In this document: positions 56,004-64,000 of the stretch, one piece after another
Layout: every line of letters starts with the position of its first letter
Numbering within the stretch: position 1 is the first letter of the stretch
Source of the DNA: Bacillus sp. Marseille-P3661
GTDB lineage: Bacteria; Bacillota; Bacilli; Bacillales; Bacillaceae_J
DNA: 64,000 nucleotides
Assembly (NCBI RefSeq): GCF_900240995.1
Contig: NZ_LT965954.1
Coordinates: 967,135-1,031,134, forward strand
Direction of reading: 5' to 3'
Program-made: the position numbers and the translations under genes
Notes under the pieces: model-generated
Database searches by the model: none
The model's input: only the letters and a program-made list of their open reading frames with translations
Told to the model about the DNA's origin: nothing

Positions 56004-56743
56004 GGCAACCTTTGCTCCCTAGGAACACTCAATTCCTTGTACATTTTTACAGGATCCTTTGCTCTTAGAATCGCTGTTCCCACTAAAACAGCGTGAGCAC
56101 CGGCCGATGTTGCCCTCACCACATCCGCAGCTGAAGCAATTGAACTTTCGCTCAAGATTAAAGCATTTTGAGATATAAAACGTGCTAATTTTTCGGTTGT
56201 ATTAACGTTTCCATCATCAGTTTCCCATTCGAGTATATTTCGATTATTAATACCTAAGAATGTCACTTGTAAATCTTTAACGGCCATAATCTCTTCTTCA
56301 TTGTGTGTTTCAACTAAAGGTTCTAATCCTAGAGATAATGCATCATCAATCAGTTTATTAAGCTGGTTTGTCTCTAAAATAGAGGAAATCAGCAGTACCC
56401 CTTTTGCTCCATTAGCTGCACTTTCCTGCAATTGTTCCTTTGTTTTAATAAAATCCTTGCGTAAAACAGGAACGGATACAGATTCAGCAATTTGCCTCAG
56501 CAATTCCAAAGAACCACCGTAATGCTCCGATTCCGTTACAACAGATATAACAGGAGCTCCTGCTGCTGCCATGCTTTTCGCATATGCAACAGGATCCCTC
56601 CCTAACATCAAATCTCCTTCACCGGGTGACTTGCACTTAATATCGGGAATCACTGGTGTAATACCTGAATGATATATTTCCCAAATAGCTCTCGTACATA
56701 TAGCACTTCGCATAGCAGGGCTCCCTGTTTTATCCAGAACCAT
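56000..56743 (-). CDS. trpC: Indole-3-glycerol phosphate synthase
   Basis: 247-residue (beta/alpha)8 enzyme. Conserved blocks visible: IPDIKCKSPGEGDL, VPVLRKDFI (catalytic Lys), GINNRNILEWETD and ILSESSIASAADV. Ring-closes the carboxyphenylamino-deoxyribulose phosphate. Follows trpD by one base, overlaps trpF. Confidence 0.93.
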   Translation of the reverse strand: MVLDKTGSPAMRSAICTRAIWEIYHSGITPVIPDIKCKSPGEGDLMLGRDPVAYAKSMAAAGAPVISVVTESEHYGGSLELLRQIAESVSVPVLRKDFIKTKEQLQESAANGAKGVLLISSILETNQLNKLIDDALSLGLEPLVETHNEEEIMAVKDLQVTFLGINNRNILEWETDDGNVNTTEKLARFISQNALILSESSIASAADVVRATSAGAHAVLVGTAILRAKDPVKMYKELSVPREQRLP

Positions 56744-56744
56744 A

Positions 56745-57782
56745 TTAATTCACCACTTTAAGGTCATTTGAGGCTGTAATAAGTTCGTTCAGTTTTCGCT
56801 CAGCTGCACCGCTATCAATAATTTCATTTGCAAGCTGAATACCTTCAGCAAAAGAACCTGCTTTTTCACCTATCATTAATGCACCAGCTGCATTCATTAC
56901 CACAGCCTGACGTCGCGCTCCTTTATCTTTTCCAGAGAATACATTTCTGATCATATTAGCATTCTCTTCTGGTGTTCCTGTTGAAATATCTTCGAGCGTA
57001 CAACGTGACATGCCAAAATCTTCCGGTGCAATTTCATAGCTTGTAATACTTCCATTCTTTAATTCATTAATTCTAGTTTTACCAAGGAGAGAGATTTCGT
57101 CCAAACCATCTAGTCCATGCACAAATAATGCATGTTTATATCCTAATGACAGCGCTACTTGAGAGACTGTATCTAGCAACTCTGGTTTATATACACCTAG
57201 TACATGTTTCGTAGCTTTTGCAGGGTTAATAAGCGGACCAATAATAGTATAAAATATAGTCTTTATACCCAAATCCTTTTCGGGTGGCAGCACTTTTCCC
57301 ATAACCGGGTGATATAGTGGTGCGTAAAGGAATGAGATGCCGATGTCTTCAATAAGCTTTTCAACAGCTTTAGGACTTAGATTAATTTCTACATTTAATG
57401 CTTCAAGCACATCAGCACTTCCAGATAAACTGGATATAGAGCGGCTGCCATGCTTAGCGATTGGAATTCCAGCTGCTGCTGCTACGAATGCTACCGAAGT
57501 AGAAATATTAAACGTGCTTAATCCGCCACCAGTACCACATGTGTCCATACATTCTTCTGCTACATTTGGCGTTATCGGGATGCAATTATCACGCATCGCT
57601 TGTGCGATTGCAGATATTTCTGTTAACGTTGGTCCCTTCATTAATAATGCAACCTGAAAGCCGGCAATTTGCACTTCGCTTAACTCATCATTTTTAATCG
57701 CAACAATTAAACTATAGGCTTCTTCTGCCGTTAAATCTTTTCTTTCCGTTAATTTCTGTAACACGTTCTTAATCATTGTCAT
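56745..57782 (-). CDS. trpD: Anthranilate phosphoribosyltransferase
   Basis: 345 residues; CGTGGGLSTFNISTSVAF binds the phosphoribosyl diphosphate, with AKHGSRS and NPAKATKHVLGVY blocks typical of TrpD. Has its own GGGAGAG ribosome binding site. It is separated from trpA by 299 bases without a gene, so it may have a separate promoter. No fused glutamine amidotransferase (TrpG) is present. Confidence 0.93.
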   Translation of the reverse strand: MTMIKNVLQKLTERKDLTAEEAYSLIVAIKNDELSEVQIAGFQVALLMKGPTLTEISAIAQAMRDNCIPITPNVAEECMDTCGTGGGLSTFNISTSVAFVAAAAGIPIAKHGSRSISSLSGSADVLEALNVEINLSPKAVEKLIEDIGISFLYAPLYHPVMGKVLPPEKDLGIKTIFYTIIGPLINPAKATKHVLGVYKPELLDTVSQVALSLGYKHALFVHGLDGLDEISLLGKTRINELKNGSITSYEIAPEDFGMSRCTLEDISTGTPEENANMIRNVFSGKDKGARRQAVVMNAAGALMIGEKAGSFAEGIQLANEIIDSGAAERKLNELITASNDLKVVN

Positions 57783-58081
57783 CTCTCCCTATTAGGTATT
57801 TTTTTGACTAGCTTTTTTCTAGAGCTCAGTTAATCCTTAGGTGCTTGGGTGACAAACATGCTTCGATACTTTTCCGGACATTTATGAGCTATTTTGATAA
57901 AAATGCATAGTTTGAAAATTCATCCGGACATACAGTAGGTTATTTAATAAAAATCATCTAAAATGACTACCATTTCTATTGAATAGCGTACTGTATTTCC
58001 GCCGAACTTTTAAAGCCTTTTTAGCACATATAACGGAATAAATGCCCTGTTTTACTTTTAAAGACTGCTATTACTTTAAAG
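57783..58081. other. 299-base gap inside the trp operon
   Basis: No gene, no clear terminator. CCGGACAT occurs twice (57874-57881 and 57924-57931). The gap divides the operon into trpBA and trpDCF blocks and may mark a join between once separate units or a missing gene (trpE and trpG are not in the window). Confidence 0.4.
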
Positions 58082-58873
58082 CTAAGCCAATGGTTCCCTG
58101 CTTTTACTTATAGCCTTTTTCATTTCTCGCACATATTCCACGACATGCGGTACGCAGTCGAGTCCATATTGGGCTACGATTCTAACGATTGCACTTCCGA
58201 CAATCACTCCATCAGAAAATTGAGCCATTCGCTCGGCTTGTTCAGGTGTAGAAATACCAAAGCCAATCGCACATGGAATTCCCTTCACGTCTTTTACAAT
58301 TTTGATCATTTCCTCAACTTCATTGCCAATCTCTTTACGCACACCCGTTACTCCCATTGAAGATACGCAGTAAATGAATCCTTCAGCTTCACTAGCAATC
58401 ATGCGAATTCGGTCATTCGAAGTTGGTGCGATCATGGAAATTAAGGTAACATCATGTTGAGAACAATACGGCAGCAATTCATCTTTTTCTTCATAAGGCA
58501 GATCCGGAACAATGACCGCATGAACGCCTACCTCTTCACAATTTTTCATAAATCTCTCGGCACCATAAGTAAAGATCGGATTGACATATGTCATAAATGC
58601 GATCGGAACTGTACAAGTTTTGCGGATTCGCTTCACCATTGCAAATATTTTATCTGTTGTTGTACCAGCAGCAAGCGCACGAATATCAGCTTCCTGAATA
58701 ACTGGACCTTCTGCGATTGGATCTGAAAAAGGAATACCAAGTTCAATTAAATCCGCGCCTGCCTCTGCCATTTGCAAAACCAATTGCTCAGTAATTTCTA
58801 AAGATGGATCACCCGCAGTAATAAACGGGATAAACGCCTTGCCATTTGAAAACACTTGTTGAATTTTATTCAT
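58082..58873 (-). CDS. trpA: Tryptophan synthase alpha subunit
   Basis: 263-residue barrel: [32 protein letters not shown] (catalytic Glu and Asp loops) and [14 protein letters not shown]. Cleaves indole-glycerol phosphate and channels indole to TrpB. Overlaps the trpB end by 8 bases, so it is translationally coupled. Confidence 0.94.
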   Translation of the reverse strand: MNKIQQVFSNGKAFIPFITAGDPSLEITEQLVLQMAEAGADLIELGIPFSDPIAEGPVIQEADIRALAAGTTTDKIFAMVKRIRKTCTVPIAFMTYVNPIFTYGAERFMKNCEEVGVHAVIVPDLPYEEKDELLPYCSQHDVTLISMIAPTSNDRIRMIASEAEGFIYCVSSMGVTGVRKEIGNEVEEMIKIVKDVKGIPCAIGFGISTPEQAERMAQFSDGVIVGSAIVRIVAQYGLDCVPHVVEYVREMKKAISKSREPLA

Positions 58874-60050
58874 ATATTTGCACTCCCTTATAACGTGCTA
58901 TTGATGCAACATCCTTATCACCTCTACCAGACAGGCAGATCACCATGATTTGAGCCTCGCTCATTGTCGGCGCTAGCTTTTTCGCGTGAGCAACTGCATG
59001 TGCACTTTCGATTGCAGGAATAATTCCTTCTAAACGTGACAGGTATTCAAATGCCTCAACCGCCTCATCATCAGTAACCGGAACATATTCAGCTCTGCCT
59101 TGATCATGTAAATTCGCATGCTCTGGGCCAATCCCTGGATAATCAAGCCCTGCGGAAATGGAATGTACAGGTGCAATCTGGCCATATTCATCCTGACAGA
59201 AGTAAGACTTCATGCCATGGAAAATTCCTAGCGAACCCGTTGCGATCGTTGCCGCTGTTTTTTCAGTTTCAACACCATGCCCAGCCGCTTCACAACCGAT
59301 TAGACGGACACCTTCATCCTCAATAAACTCATAAAATGTACCGATGGCATTGCTACCCCCACCTACACAAGCAAGCACGGCATCTGGCAATCTGCCCTCT
59401 TCCTCAATAATTTGCTGTTTGATTTCGCGACTAATAACACTTTGAAAGTCACGAACAATTGTTGGAAACGGATGCGGCCCCATCACCGAACCAAGTACAT
59501 AGTGTGTATCATCAACCCGCTGTGTCCATTCGCGCATGGTTTCATTTACTGCATCCTTAAGTGTTTGTGTACCGCTTGTTACTGCGTGCACCTTTGCACC
59601 GAGCAGTTCCATTCGATACACATTAAGTGCCTGACGGTCCGTGTCCTCCTTACCCATGAAAATCTCACATTCTAACCCCATAAGGGCAGCAGCAGTTGCT
59701 GTGGCAACACCATGCTGCCCTGCACCAGTCTCAGCGATAACACGCGTTTTTCCCATTCGTTTGGCAAGAAGAACCTGTCCAAGCACATTATTGATTTTAT
59801 GTGAGCCTGTATGATTTAAATCCTCTCGTTTTAAATAAATCCTTGCCCCACCAAGGTCCTTCGTCATTTTTTCTGCAAAATAAAGCAGCGACGGCCGACC
59901 CGCATATTTAGTAAGCAAACTATCAAACTCTTCTAAAAATTCCGGATCAGTTTTATAATGATTATATGCATTCTCTAGCTCTTTAACGGCATTCATTAGT
60001 GTTTCAGGTATATACTGACCGCCGTGAACTCCAAATCTTCCTTTTGTCAT
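58866..60050 (-). CDS. trpB: Tryptophan synthase beta subunit
   Basis: 394 residues; PLP Lys in the block [16 protein letters not shown], phosphate-binding [12 protein letters not shown], and [15 protein letters not shown] at the start. Condenses indole and serine. First gene of the operon, directly after the T-box leader. The frame extends upstream to 60149, but that part belongs to the leader; ATG 60050 is preceded by AAGGAG and starts the conserved region. Confidence 0.95.
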   Translation of the reverse strand: MTKGRFGVHGGQYIPETLMNAVKELENAYNHYKTDPEFLEEFDSLLTKYAGRPSLLYFAEKMTKDLGGARIYLKREDLNHTGSHKINNVLGQVLLAKRMGKTRVIAETGAGQHGVATATAAALMGLECEIFMGKEDTDRQALNVYRMELLGAKVHAVTSGTQTLKDAVNETMREWTQRVDDTHYVLGSVMGPHPFPTIVRDFQSVISREIKQQIIEEEGRLPDAVLACVGGGSNAIGTFYEFIEDEGVRLIGCEAAGHGVETEKTAATIATGSLGIFHGMKSYFCQDEYGQIAPVHSISAGLDYPGIGPEHANLHDQGRAEYVPVTDDEAVEAFEYLSRLEGIIPAIESAHAVAHAKKLAPTMSEAQIMVICLSGRGDKDVASIARYKGVQIYE

Positions 60051-60106
60051 TTTCCTCATACTCCTTATTAGTAAAGACACAAATTTTTGTACACAACAAT
60101 TTTTGT

Positions 60107-60400
60107 TCAAAAAATAAAAAAAGCCTTTATCCCTCTTGAAAAGGGACAAAAGCTTTTAACTTCTGCGGTACCACCCAAATTGACGTAAAACGCCCACTCA
60201 TTATTGTATACAATCATATACAACCTACTGATAACGGACAGATCCCGTAAGCGCCTACTTTCATAAGAGTTCAGCCTTCCCTCACAAGTCCATTCAGAAT
60301 ATTCTTTGTAACTGCCTTTCACCAACCGGCAGCTCTCTTTATACAAGTCATTATTCCTACTTCTCTTGATCATCGGTTTAATAATTGTATGAATATTTTA
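60107..60400 (-). ncRNA. Tryptophan T-box leader
   Basis: On the minus strand the leader has a stem I region with the tryptophan specifier codon UGG at 60290-60292 (context GAAUGGACUUGUGAGG), the conserved T-box sequence GGGUGGUACCGCAGA at 60163-60177 and a terminator (AAAGCUUUUGUCCCU / AGGGAUAAAGGCUUU, 60117-60155) followed by a U run. Uncharged tRNA-Trp binding would favour the antiterminator and turn on trpBADCF. An apparent 88-codon frame across it is an artefact. Confidence 0.95.
60117..60155 (-). terminator. T-box regulated terminator
   Basis: Stem with TCCCT / AGGGA core and outer A/T pairs, then a run of seven T on the minus strand, competing with the antiterminator that includes the T-box sequence. 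Confidence 0.9.
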
Positions 60401-60522
60401 ATATTTATAAAATTGTAACATTAACAGCTTAACTTGTCCATCCTAAATTTTTATTAGGACGTTCACCTGGAGAACTATGACTCTGTATGTTTTTTTTAGT
60501 AGTTTAATTGTTTATAACAAGC

Positions 60523-61029
60523 TTACTTTTTTATATTATTTTTACTCCAATAATCATAAATAGCTTCTTTCAAAATTCCTGTTAATTCTTTATTCTTATA
60601 CTGCTTAAGCCATTCCGTTTGAGCGATTGGTAAGTTTAATTTTAAAGTGATTTTTTCATCCGGCATTTCATATTGCCTTATTTCTTCAATGGTTATTCCT
60701 TCCTCAATAGACGGAAACGAAAGATCATTTTCGTGAACTCTATAAAAATCCTGATAGTCATCCGAATCTTCTAATTCAGAAAACAAATTTAGCTGTGGCA
60801 ATCCACCTGTCAGACTTTTTACATGCATATATGTATTTATGACTCTGCCATCTTGTAATTCTATCTCTACAATCAAATTTTCCTCATTTCGATATTTATT
60901 AACAACTACTTCACTAACAATCATATCCAATTCAAGGGTATTTCCTGTACTAGATTGAAAAATATAGATCGCACTGTTAAATAAATGGACATTTTCTCCA
61001 TCAATTTTTACAGACTTAACCTCTATCAT
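60523..61029 (-). CDS. Hypothetical protein, 168 residues
   Basis: Soluble acidic protein without signal peptide; beta-rich N-terminal half (about 1-75) and a C-terminal part ending in TEWLKQYKNKELTGILKEAIYDYW, probably helical. GGAAGGAG before ATG gives a firm start. The next gene upstream (61072) is on the same strand 42 bases away. I recognise no family. Confidence 0.7.
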   Translation of the reverse strand: MIEVKSVKIDGENVHLFNSAIYIFQSSTGNTLELDMIVSEVVVNKYRNEENLIVEIELQDGRVINTYMHVKSLTGGLPQLNLFSELEDSDDYQDFYRVHENDLSFPSIEEGITIEEIRQYEMPDEKITLKLNLPIAQTEWLKQYKNKELTGILKEAIYDYWSKNNIKK

Positions 61030-61071
61030 ACGAAAAGTCTCCTTCCATCCTATTTTCCGCCAATTTTTATT

Positions 61072-61344
61072 TTATCTACTTCTTCTTTTTCCACTGAATT
61101 CCCTAAAAAGTTGTATAAACACAGTACCTATTAAAGTTGATATTATAATAGAGAATACTATGTATATTGGTCTTCCTGCATAACCAAATACTATTTCATT
61201 TTGAAGGTAGGTAACATTCTCATAGGATCTTGAACTATCAGGTATATAGCTTCTAGTTAAAAGCCGGCTGTATCCTACTATCCCTCCAATATAGATAATA
61301 TGAACAACGGATGAAAAAATCAGAGATTGCATCAGGATTTTCAT
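61072..61344 (-). CDS. Small two-pass membrane protein, unknown
   Basis: 90 residues from ATG 61344 (GGAGG five bases before): one hydrophobic segment at about 4-24 and another at about 60-80, with an extracytoplasmic loop rich in Ser/Tyr/Asn between. Probably co-transcribed with the 168-residue protein downstream. No family recognised. Confidence 0.6.
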   Translation of the reverse strand: MKILMQSLIFSSVVHIIYIGGIVGYSRLLTRSYIPDSSRSYENVTYLQNEIVFGYAGRPIYIVFSIIISTLIGTVFIQLFREFSGKRRSR

Positions 61345-61594
61345 AACGGCCTCCACTAATCTTTCTTATATTATAATATTTCCCACCTTACAGCGTAACC
61401 TCTAATTTATGGCTTTTCTCTACTTTGATACATGCTAGTTCACTACTTCAGGTATAGTTTAACTCTTCCAGTTATGGCTAGTATAGTCTTTGAGCCTTTA
61501 ACTGGATCTCCCTTATAACAATGACAGCGGTGGGTAATATTTCCTGTAATTTGCGTTTACTTTTCAACCATCCTAAAATATGGAGGTGAAAATT

Positions 61595-61744
61595 ATGCCA
61601 AACCAAGAACCTGTTGAATATAGCGGAAGGGTACTAGATCAACGAAATGATCTAACAGGCCCTGATAATCCTGGAGAATTATCAAAATTAGATCGACCTA
61701 AACATGTACCGGTCCAAAAGCCGAACAAACAAAACGTTAAGTAA
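61595..61744 (+). CDS. 49-residue hydrophilic protein, unknown
   Basis: Frame with a strong GGAGGTG six bases before ATG. The product is very polar, rich in Pro, Asn, Asp, Gln and Lys (VLDQRNDLTGPDNPGELSKL), and lacks hydrophobic segments. It looks like a small disordered protein of the kind found in spores or under stress, but that is only a resemblance. A GC-rich inverted repeat (GGCTGCCAGTTGGCGGCC) follows at about 61772-61789. Confidence 0.6.
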   Translation: MPNQEPVEYSGRVLDQRNDLTGPDNPGELSKLDRPKHVPVQKPNKQNVK

Positions 61745-62035
61745 AGAAAGACCCCGTGTATTACGAAAAAGGGTGGCTGCCAGTTGGCGGCCTTCTACCA
61801 AACATAATAGCTTAAAAATCCTCGTGTTCTAACCTAACTTTCTTCAAACAAAAGCTAAATTTTCCTTACTACTTTCCAATCAACCAATACCCTGCCACAA
61901 GAGCCTCGAAAGCTCTCACTGAAATCCATTTCTTGATAAATTATAAGAGCGTTCCTTATACATTTCCTGTCAACGCTATCCATTTAATCGGCTAATTTAA
62001 TAGCTAATGTTATACTTTCTACAAGGAGGATAGTC

Positions 62036-62781
62036 ATGATAAATAAAAAACTAATAATTGTTGTTACAACCTTATCAATTTTGCTACACGGCTGCGGGAT
62101 TAATACTAAAACCGAAACTGCTGTTGAAGAAGCAGTAACTCCTTTACCAGTTAACGAAGTCCAGAGTTTATCGATTCAGTCTAAAACCTTGGCAAAAGAA
62201 AAGAAGAGTGTGGTTTTAGACATTGTTGTGCCACAGGTACAAGGACTTAGTAACATAAATAAACAAGAAGAAATCAACAATTATTTTATAGAATTGGGTA
62301 CAGCTGTTGAAAAAGAAACAAGAAAAGCTGAAGAAGAATTGAAGGACTTAAATCACGAAGGATCAGCGCTCCATGCTGAGGGTATTGTAGAGTATGATGT
62401 CAAGTTACAGAATGAAAACATCTAAGTATCTTGATAAATGAATATGTTTATAGCGGCGGCGCACATGGGACCCCTATCAAAATCGACTTTACCTATGATA
62501 TTAAGGAAGAAAAAGAAAATTCATTAATGGATTTATTCAAAACTGATGATTTTGTACACGTTTTAACTGAACTGGCTAAGGAAAACATACAAAATAGTGA
62601 CATAAAAGATCTGTTATTTAATGATTTTGAACAAATTAGGAAAGAGCAAGACTTTTATTTAACTGACGATGCGCTTGTCCTTATATTTGGTCAGTATGAG
62701 TATACAGCTGGAGCAGCAGGTTCCCCAGAATTTTTTATTGAAAAAGAACATCTTGAAATATTAAAGGATAAGTTTAAATAG
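62036..62781 (+). pseudogene. Frameshifted DUF4163/DUF3298-type lipoprotein
   Basis: Signal peptide with a lipobox-like LLHGC (Cys20), then a frame that stops at TAA 62423-62425 after YDVKLQNENI. The homologous continuation LINEYVYSGGAHGTP is in another frame from 62434, and the family normally reads through this point as ...LSILINEYVYSGGAHG. Adding one base near 62423 restores a single frame of about 248 residues ending at 62781. So one base is missing: a recent pseudogene or a sequencing error. The YSGGAHG block is the hallmark of DUF3298 (RsiV-like). Confidence 0.8.
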
Positions 62782-62814
62782 AACACATACTAGATCTATA
62801 CTTTATGAAATAAG

Positions 62815-62863
62815 AAAAGAACAATGCTAAAATCAGGTCACTCTGAATACACATTGTTCTTTT
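62815..62863. terminator. Bidirectional terminator
   Basis: AAAAGAACAATG / CATTGTTCTTTT, 12-bp perfect stem with a 25-nt loop, between the frameshifted lipoprotein and the converging deacetylase gene. Confidence 0.8.
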
Positions 62864-62906
62864 ACTTTTTTAAAAAATTTGAACCTAATGGTAATGGCTA
62901 CATTCA

Positions 62907-63638
62907 TTAGTACTGGTTTTCAGAATCATTTTCTAATGCTAACAATTCTGAAACAGTTTTAAACGTATATCCTTCTTCTCTTAATGACGTAATTATGTTT
63001 TTAACTGCTTCCAAAGACTCTCTACGGCTTTCATACATAACATGCATTAAAACAATCGAACCCGGTTTTGTATTTTTTACGACATGATCTACAATTTTAG
63101 TTGAATCGGCAGCAATTTCAGGATACGTTTCAGGCTCAATGTTCCATAGAATGGTCTTCCGTTCATGTTTCGCTAAGTAATACGGTAGCACGATCAGTCT
63201 CTTTCCATAAGGTGGTCGGAAATGAATTTCTCCTTTATAACCTGCTTCTCGGATTAATGTATCTGTTAGTTCGATTTCATTTCTAATAAAGTCTGGCAAC
63301 TTTAACACCATGCGTTGATGTGAGTAGGAATGGTTTCCAACTTCATGTCCTTCGTGAACAATTTTCTTAGCGGCATCTAAATTTCCTTTAATCTCCCGCC
63401 CGGTAAGAAAAAAGGTCGCTTTGATATCTTCTTCATCCAGTACCGAAAGAATCTCATCCGTATAGATACTAGGTCCATCATCAAATGTTAATGCTAAAAC
63501 CTTTTCGGAAGTTTCTACTTGAGTTACGAGACCACCAAATAATTGTGTACTTCTAGATTTAGATAGATTAAACAAACCATAGCTAGTAACAAGAATACCA
63601 AAAACCACAAAACTTATAACGATAATTAGTTTCTTCAT
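62907..63638 (-). CDS. Polysaccharide deacetylase (CE4), membrane-anchored
   Basis: 243 residues from ATG 63638 (GGAGG upstream): one N-terminal membrane helix, then a NodB domain with the metal/catalytic motifs TFDDGPS, HSYSHQ, FRPPYGKR and a late VLMHVM. Enzymes of this type remove acetyl groups from peptidoglycan or chitin-like sugars outside the membrane; PdaA/PdaB-type members act in spore cortex. The precise target is not clear. Confidence 0.9.
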   Translation of the reverse strand: MKKLIIVISFVVFGILVTSYGLFNLSKSRSTQLFGGLVTQVETSEKVLALTFDDGPSIYTDEILSVLDEEDIKATFFLTGREIKGNLDAAKKIVHEGHEVGNHSYSHQRMVLKLPDFIRNEIELTDTLIREAGYKGEIHFRPPYGKRLIVLPYYLAKHERKTILWNIEPETYPEIAADSTKIVDHVVKNTKPGSIVLMHVMYESRRESLEAVKNIITSLREEGYTFKTVSELLALENDSENQY

Positions 63639-63735
63639 ATATTCCTCCAATAAACCCATTTACTGCTTATTATATTACGCTATTTAATATAATGGTCTGT
63701 ACTAGGTATGATTTGAATAGTTACGGAGCATACCG

Positions 63736-63999
63736 TTAATCGTTCTCGTTATATAACATACTAAGGCTCTTTAATGTGTAAAGCCTAGCAGTAAAAATGA
63801 ATAAATCATTGTAGTTATTTTCAACAAATTCATCAATAACATTTAGCCCTTTTTTAAATCTACCAACTAATAGATAAGTGTACTTTTCATCCCAGGCAAA
63901 TTGATTTATTCGTAAAAGTTCATCGGCTAGTACTTGAAACTTAAATTCTTCAACAAAAAGTTTTAATTGATATAATTTATCCCGATTTAAGACTAAGCT
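63736..63999 (-). CDS. Hypothetical protein, C-terminal part (runs off window)
   Basis: Open frame without an internal start, continuing past the window edge and ending at TAA 63736-63738. The visible 87 residues are helical and rich in aromatic and charged residues (QFAWDEKYTYLLVGRFKKGL...). No family recognised; coding is supported by an uninterrupted frame and gene-like codon use. Confidence 0.55.
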   Translation of the reverse strand, partial: SLVLNRDKLYQLKLFVEEFKFQVLADELLRINQFAWDEKYTYLLVGRFKKGLNVIDEFVENNYNDLFIFTARLYTLKSLSMLYNEND

Positions 64000-64000
64000 A

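Noticed and set aside
60107-60373. 88-codon minus-strand frame before trpB
   Set aside because: It lies entirely inside the T-box leader, spanning specifier region, T-box sequence and terminator.

Overview
The window is AT-rich and reads as a Firmicutes chromosome, most likely an endospore-forming member of the Bacillaceae. The grounds are strong GGAGG-type ribosome binding sites, frequent TTG/GTG starts, GntR/TetR/FCD regulators, a KinB-like sensor kinase, YheC/YheD-type ATP-grasp proteins, three DUF3231 proteins, a GerN-like antiporter, a Trp T-box and a c-di-GMP-I riboswitch. The genus cannot be fixed from sequence alone. I see no prophage, insertion sequence, rRNA or tRNA.

Layout. 1-2.1 kb (-): a YtrA-type GntR/ABC operon behind a nested palindrome. 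2.2-3.2 kb (-): a DUF523 protein, then a lipoprotein redoxin whose reading frame contains a UGA exactly at the first redox cysteine position (U-G-I-C), a candidate selenoprotein. 3.4-8.6 kb: phosphoesterase, several tiny membrane or amphipathic proteins, DUF3231 no. 1, a DUF3221 lipoprotein and an erythromycin-esterase-family protein. 8.7-9.1 kb: repeat array 1. 9.1-14.5 kb: OsmC, a Fur-controlled siderophore-binding lipoprotein, a C26 amidotransferase, a sulfatase and a CoxG-like protein. 14.8-20.1 kb: KinB-like kinase, DUF3231 no. 2, a copper-amine-oxidase-N domain protein and a chemoreceptor. 20.3-30 kb: membrane proteins, SET protein, lipoprotein, DUF4825, FCD regulator, MscS channel, two MFS transporters and a hydrolase. 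30.2-30.6 kb (-): a c-di-GMP-I riboswitch driving a 28-residue membrane peptide. 30.8-36.2 kb: GlsB-like protein, GDP-rhamnose genes, an HprK-like protein, and Pit with its DUF47 partner. 36.4-37.95 kb: repeat array 2. 38.2-41.8 kb: two ATP-grasp proteins facing an acyltransferase-like gene. 42.2-45.4 kb: mannitol PTS. 45.7-46.3 kb: repeat array 3, touching the end of selO. 46.3-53.4 kb: selO, an 806-residue protein with two isoprenoid-synthase-like halves, DUF3231 no. 3, and a TetR/SDR pair. 54-55.2 kb: antiporter. 55.3-60.4 kb: trpBADCF behind a Trp T-box. 60.5-64 kb: small hypotheticals, a frameshifted DUF3298-type lipoprotein, a polysaccharide deacetylase, and the end of an unknown gene.

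The most unusual signals are these. (1) Three arrays, about 48 units in total, share exactly the same geometry: a 25-bp inverted-repeat core plus a 27-bp linker, giving a 52-bp period. Arrays 1 and 2 use the core GTCAGAAT...ATTCTGAC, whereas array 3 uses an unrelated CCTCTTCAT...ATGAAGAGG core. (2) The UGA-containing redoxin. (3) The c-di-GMP riboswitch whose only target is a tiny membrane peptide. (4) The fusion of two isoprenoid-synthase-like domains. Functions are inferred from family motifs recognised by eye; no database search was run.
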